The notes under the pieces: generated by a model | What the model saw: the letters and a program-made list of their open reading frames with translations, nothing else | Told to the model about the DNA's origin: nothing | Databases searched by the model: none | Position numbers and translations under genes: made by a program | DNA from: Oscillospiraceae bacterium | GTDB lineage: Bacteria > Bacillota_A > Clostridia > Monoglobales > WRBX01 | Length of the DNA stretch: 6,628 nt | NCBI GenBank assembly: GCA_009784335.1 | Contig: WRBX01000038.1 | Coordinates: 1 to 6,628, forward strand | Reading direction: 5' to 3' | Shown: piece by piece, positions 5,622 through 6,628 of the stretch | Layout: every line of letters begins with the position of its first letter | Numbering within the stretch: position 1 is the stretch's first letter

Positions 5622-5650
5622 AATATATATAGTTTTATAGAAAAATGCAA
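5622..5650 (-). promoter_or_regulatory. Predicted metK promoter, possibly leaderless
   Basis: On the minus strand TTGCAT (5650-5645) is followed by 17 bases and TATATT (5627-5622). The expected start point, about 7 bases after the -10 box, falls on or next to the A of the metK ATG (5615). The -35 matches consensus at three of six positions, the -10 at five of six. The -10 hexamer is the same as that of the divergent promoter. Confidence 0.55.
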
Positions 5651-5666
5651 CTTTTGGAAAAGCGAA

Positions 5667-5716
5667 CCCCTCCGTCACGCCTGCGGCGTGCCACCTCCCC
5701 TTAACAGGGGAGGCCT
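5667..5716. repeat. Double-hairpin GC-rich repeat between divergent promoters
   Basis: Hairpin 1 is CACGCC (5676-5681), loop TGC, GGCGTG (5685-5690). Hairpin 2 is CCTCCCC (5694-5700), loop TTAACA, GGGGAGG (5707-5713). The two-stem layout beginning CCCCTCCGTCACG and ending GGGGAGGC resembles multicopy intergenic repeats I know from gut Clostridia genomes; copy number cannot be seen here. No T-run follows either stem, so intrinsic termination is unlikely. It is much more GC-rich than the AT-rich DNA on both sides. Confidence 0.75.
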
Positions 5717-5739
5717 GTGAATGCAAAAATGCAAGAAAT

Positions 5740-5768
5740 TTGACATTCTAAATTTAAAATGCTATATT
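5740..5768 (+). promoter_or_regulatory. Near-consensus sigma-70/sigma-A promoter of orphan gene
   Basis: TTGACA (5740-5745, perfect -35), 17-base spacer, TATATT (5763-5768, five of six), with TG at 5760-5761 giving an extended -10. Transcription should begin near 5775, leaving a leader of only about 14 bases that still holds the ribosome binding site GGGGTGA (5777-5783). Confidence 0.8.
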
Positions 5769-5788
5769 TTGATTGTGGGGTGAGTTAT

Positions 5789-6352
5789 ATGAATAATCAA
5801 GATATGAGAGAAATCGCAAGAGTTAAGGCTGAATATGATGTTACGGATATAAGGGAGGCCTTACCCGATTTCAATTCAGCTCCGCTTCATCAGCTTTTTG
5901 CCAGTGTTAAGCTGAGCATGCAAAGCGATGTTTTCCCTGAAATGAAAAACAAGATTTTTGATGAAGCAATCGGCATTATTGATGAGAACATAATGCCCGG
6001 GATGAATGAACTATTGAGCAAGTTTGATGATTTGGAAAAAATAGCAGTGCATAATAGTAAAATCATATCTGAATTTACTGATGATTTTGCTGCTTTTTTT
6101 GGAGCAGATAGGAAAAAATATTCAGATTTATTGGCAAAGTTTGTTGCCGGTAAAAATGTGCTGCCTAAGAATCGTGATGATTTTAGGAGCTCTTTGATTA
6201 ATATGCCTTTTGAGGCGCTTGCGGATTTTGAGCGAGTAAAGAGAGCATATTTGCCATTACTAGAAGAATCGCTCTATTTGCGGAATTTTCAAGAAATTTA
6301 TGTTAATAAACAGCAAAATAGAGGGACGAATGAATTGGGCTTGAGATTTTAG
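5789..6352 (+). CDS. Orphan hypothetical protein, 187 aa, cytoplasmic helical
   Basis: I do not recognise this protein. It has 187 residues with no signal peptide or membrane segment, is rich in charged residues, and probably is largely alpha-helical, with long amphipathic stretches (for example around FDEAIGIIDENIMPGMNELL and FDDLEKIAVHNSKIISEF) and a basic, Asn/Gln-rich tail (VNKQQNRGTNELGLRF). There are no Cys residues and no catalytic motif I can name. I chose the ATG at 5789, which sits 5 bases after GGGGTGA. The ATG at 5759 lies upstream of the predicted transcription start, overlapping the promoter, so it cannot be used from it. The gene is the only one on the plus strand, is AT-rich, is divergent from metK, and its TAG overlaps the htpX stop from the other strand. 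Helical scaffold, regulator or phage-derived origin are all possible. Confidence 0.8.
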   Translation: MNNQDMREIARVKAEYDVTDIREALPDFNSAPLHQLFASVKLSMQSDVFPEMKNKIFDEAIGIIDENIMPGMNELLSKFDDLEKIAVHNSKIISEFTDDFAAFFGADRKKYSDLLAKFVAGKNVLPKNRDDFRSSLINMPFEALADFERVKRAYLPLLEESLYLRNFQEIYVNKQQNRGTNELGLRF

Positions 6353-6628
6353 GCGGAGATATTTCGGATTGCGGCGACGCGCTGCTCGATAGGTGGATGG
6401 GTTGAAAACCAGCCGCCTTTTTTGTGACCTTTTGCGGATGCGTGGGGGGATGCGATAAATAGCGAGGCGGTGGCGGGATCGGCATGCTCAACGATGCTAT
6501 CCTGCGAGATTGCCTCGAGCGCGGTGGCGAGGGCTTCGGGGTTGCGCGTAAATTCCACGCCGGTTGAATCGGCTAAGTATTCGCGGTTGCGGGAAAGCGC
6601 CATTTTAAGAAGCTGGCCGAAAAGGGGA
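6349..6628 (-). CDS. htpX: HtpX-like M48 zinc metalloprotease, C-terminal part only
   Basis: HtpX is a membrane-bound zinc endoprotease for quality control of misfolded membrane proteins. Only the last 92 residues are in the window; the N-terminal membrane helices and the HExxH zinc motif lie past the right edge. Visible are the conserved MALSRNREYLADSTG segment, whose Glu is the expected third zinc ligand, then NPEALATALEAIS, and the C-terminal FSTHPPIEQRVAAI motif. A His/Lys/Gly-rich piece (SPHASAKGHKKGGW) sits just before THPP. Codon use is GC-rich, as in metK. The TAA stop (6351-6349) overlaps the TAG of the convergent orphan gene, and I see no terminator between them. M48 membership is firm; HtpX over another M48 subgroup is likely but not proven without the N-terminus. 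Confidence 0.85.
   Translation of the reverse strand, partial: PLFGQLLKMALSRNREYLADSTGVEFTRNPEALATALEAISQDSIVEHADPATASLFIASPHASAKGHKKGGWFSTHPPIEQRVAAIRNISA

Noticed and set aside
5616..5726. 37-codon N-terminal extension of MetK
   Set aside because: It would translate the promoter and the double hairpin; the standard MetK N-terminus begins at 5615.
5616..5788. SAM riboswitch upstream of metK
   Set aside because: I find no S-box-like helices; the space is taken by the promoter and the double-hairpin repeat, and the leader seems to be absent.
5759..5788. Upstream ATG for the orphan gene
   Set aside because: It overlaps the -10 box and precedes the predicted transcription start, while the ATG at 5789 has a strong ribosome binding site.

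Overview
The window looks like a chromosomal segment of an uncultured bacterium, probably Clostridia-like Bacillota. The lineage call is low to moderate confidence. It rests on a MreB/Mbl-type actin, strong AGGAGG-like ribosome binding sites before nearly all genes, and short GC-rich palindromic repeats of a style I associate with gut Clostridia. Core genes (ychF, mreB, metK, htpX) have GC-rich codon usage. The genes between them (a RAYT transposase, a small membrane protein, a nucleotidyltransferase pair, an SDR and an orphan protein) are visibly AT-richer.

Layout from left to right. At 1-1046 (-) is ychF, cut by the left edge, with an in-frame insertion of about 38 codons built from repeat DNA. 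At 1065-1340 (-) is a small two-helix membrane protein. At 1355-1903 (-) is a REP-associated tyrosine transposase (RAYT, HUH/Y1 family). Two GTAG-headed palindromes lie in frame inside its gene and a third lies just upstream of it. At 1964-3004 (-) is mreB. Positions 3005-3140 hold a heptamer array and hairpins. At 3141-5615 (-) is a tightly overlapping four-gene operon: metK, an HI0074/HepT-like protein, an MntA-like nucleotidyltransferase and an SDR. At 5616-5788 is a divergent promoter region split by a double-hairpin repeat. At 5789-6352 (+) is an orphan cytoplasmic protein behind a near-consensus promoter. At 6349-6628 (-) is the C-terminal end of an HtpX-like M48 protease, cut by the right edge, whose stop codon overlaps that of the orphan gene.

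The most interesting system is the RAYT/REP-like one. Four palindromes share the layout GTAG, GGG-rich arm, short loop, matching arm, CCCGT, and their stems differ by compensatory changes. Three are at the transposase gene and one is inside ychF, directly after the G4 nucleotide-specificity motif. Three of the four are translated in frame without a stop. This suggests a palindromic element tolerated inside protein-coding genes, comparable in principle to the Rickettsia palindromic elements, with a candidate mobilising enzyme alongside.

The second point of interest is the metK operon. Its junctions are TAATG, TAATG and ATGA, and they tie a SAM synthetase to a nucleotidyltransferase/HEPN-type pair carrying the GSX10DXD and RX4HXY motifs of the HepT/MntA toxin-antitoxin systems. 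The metK promoter appears to start transcription at or next to the ATG.
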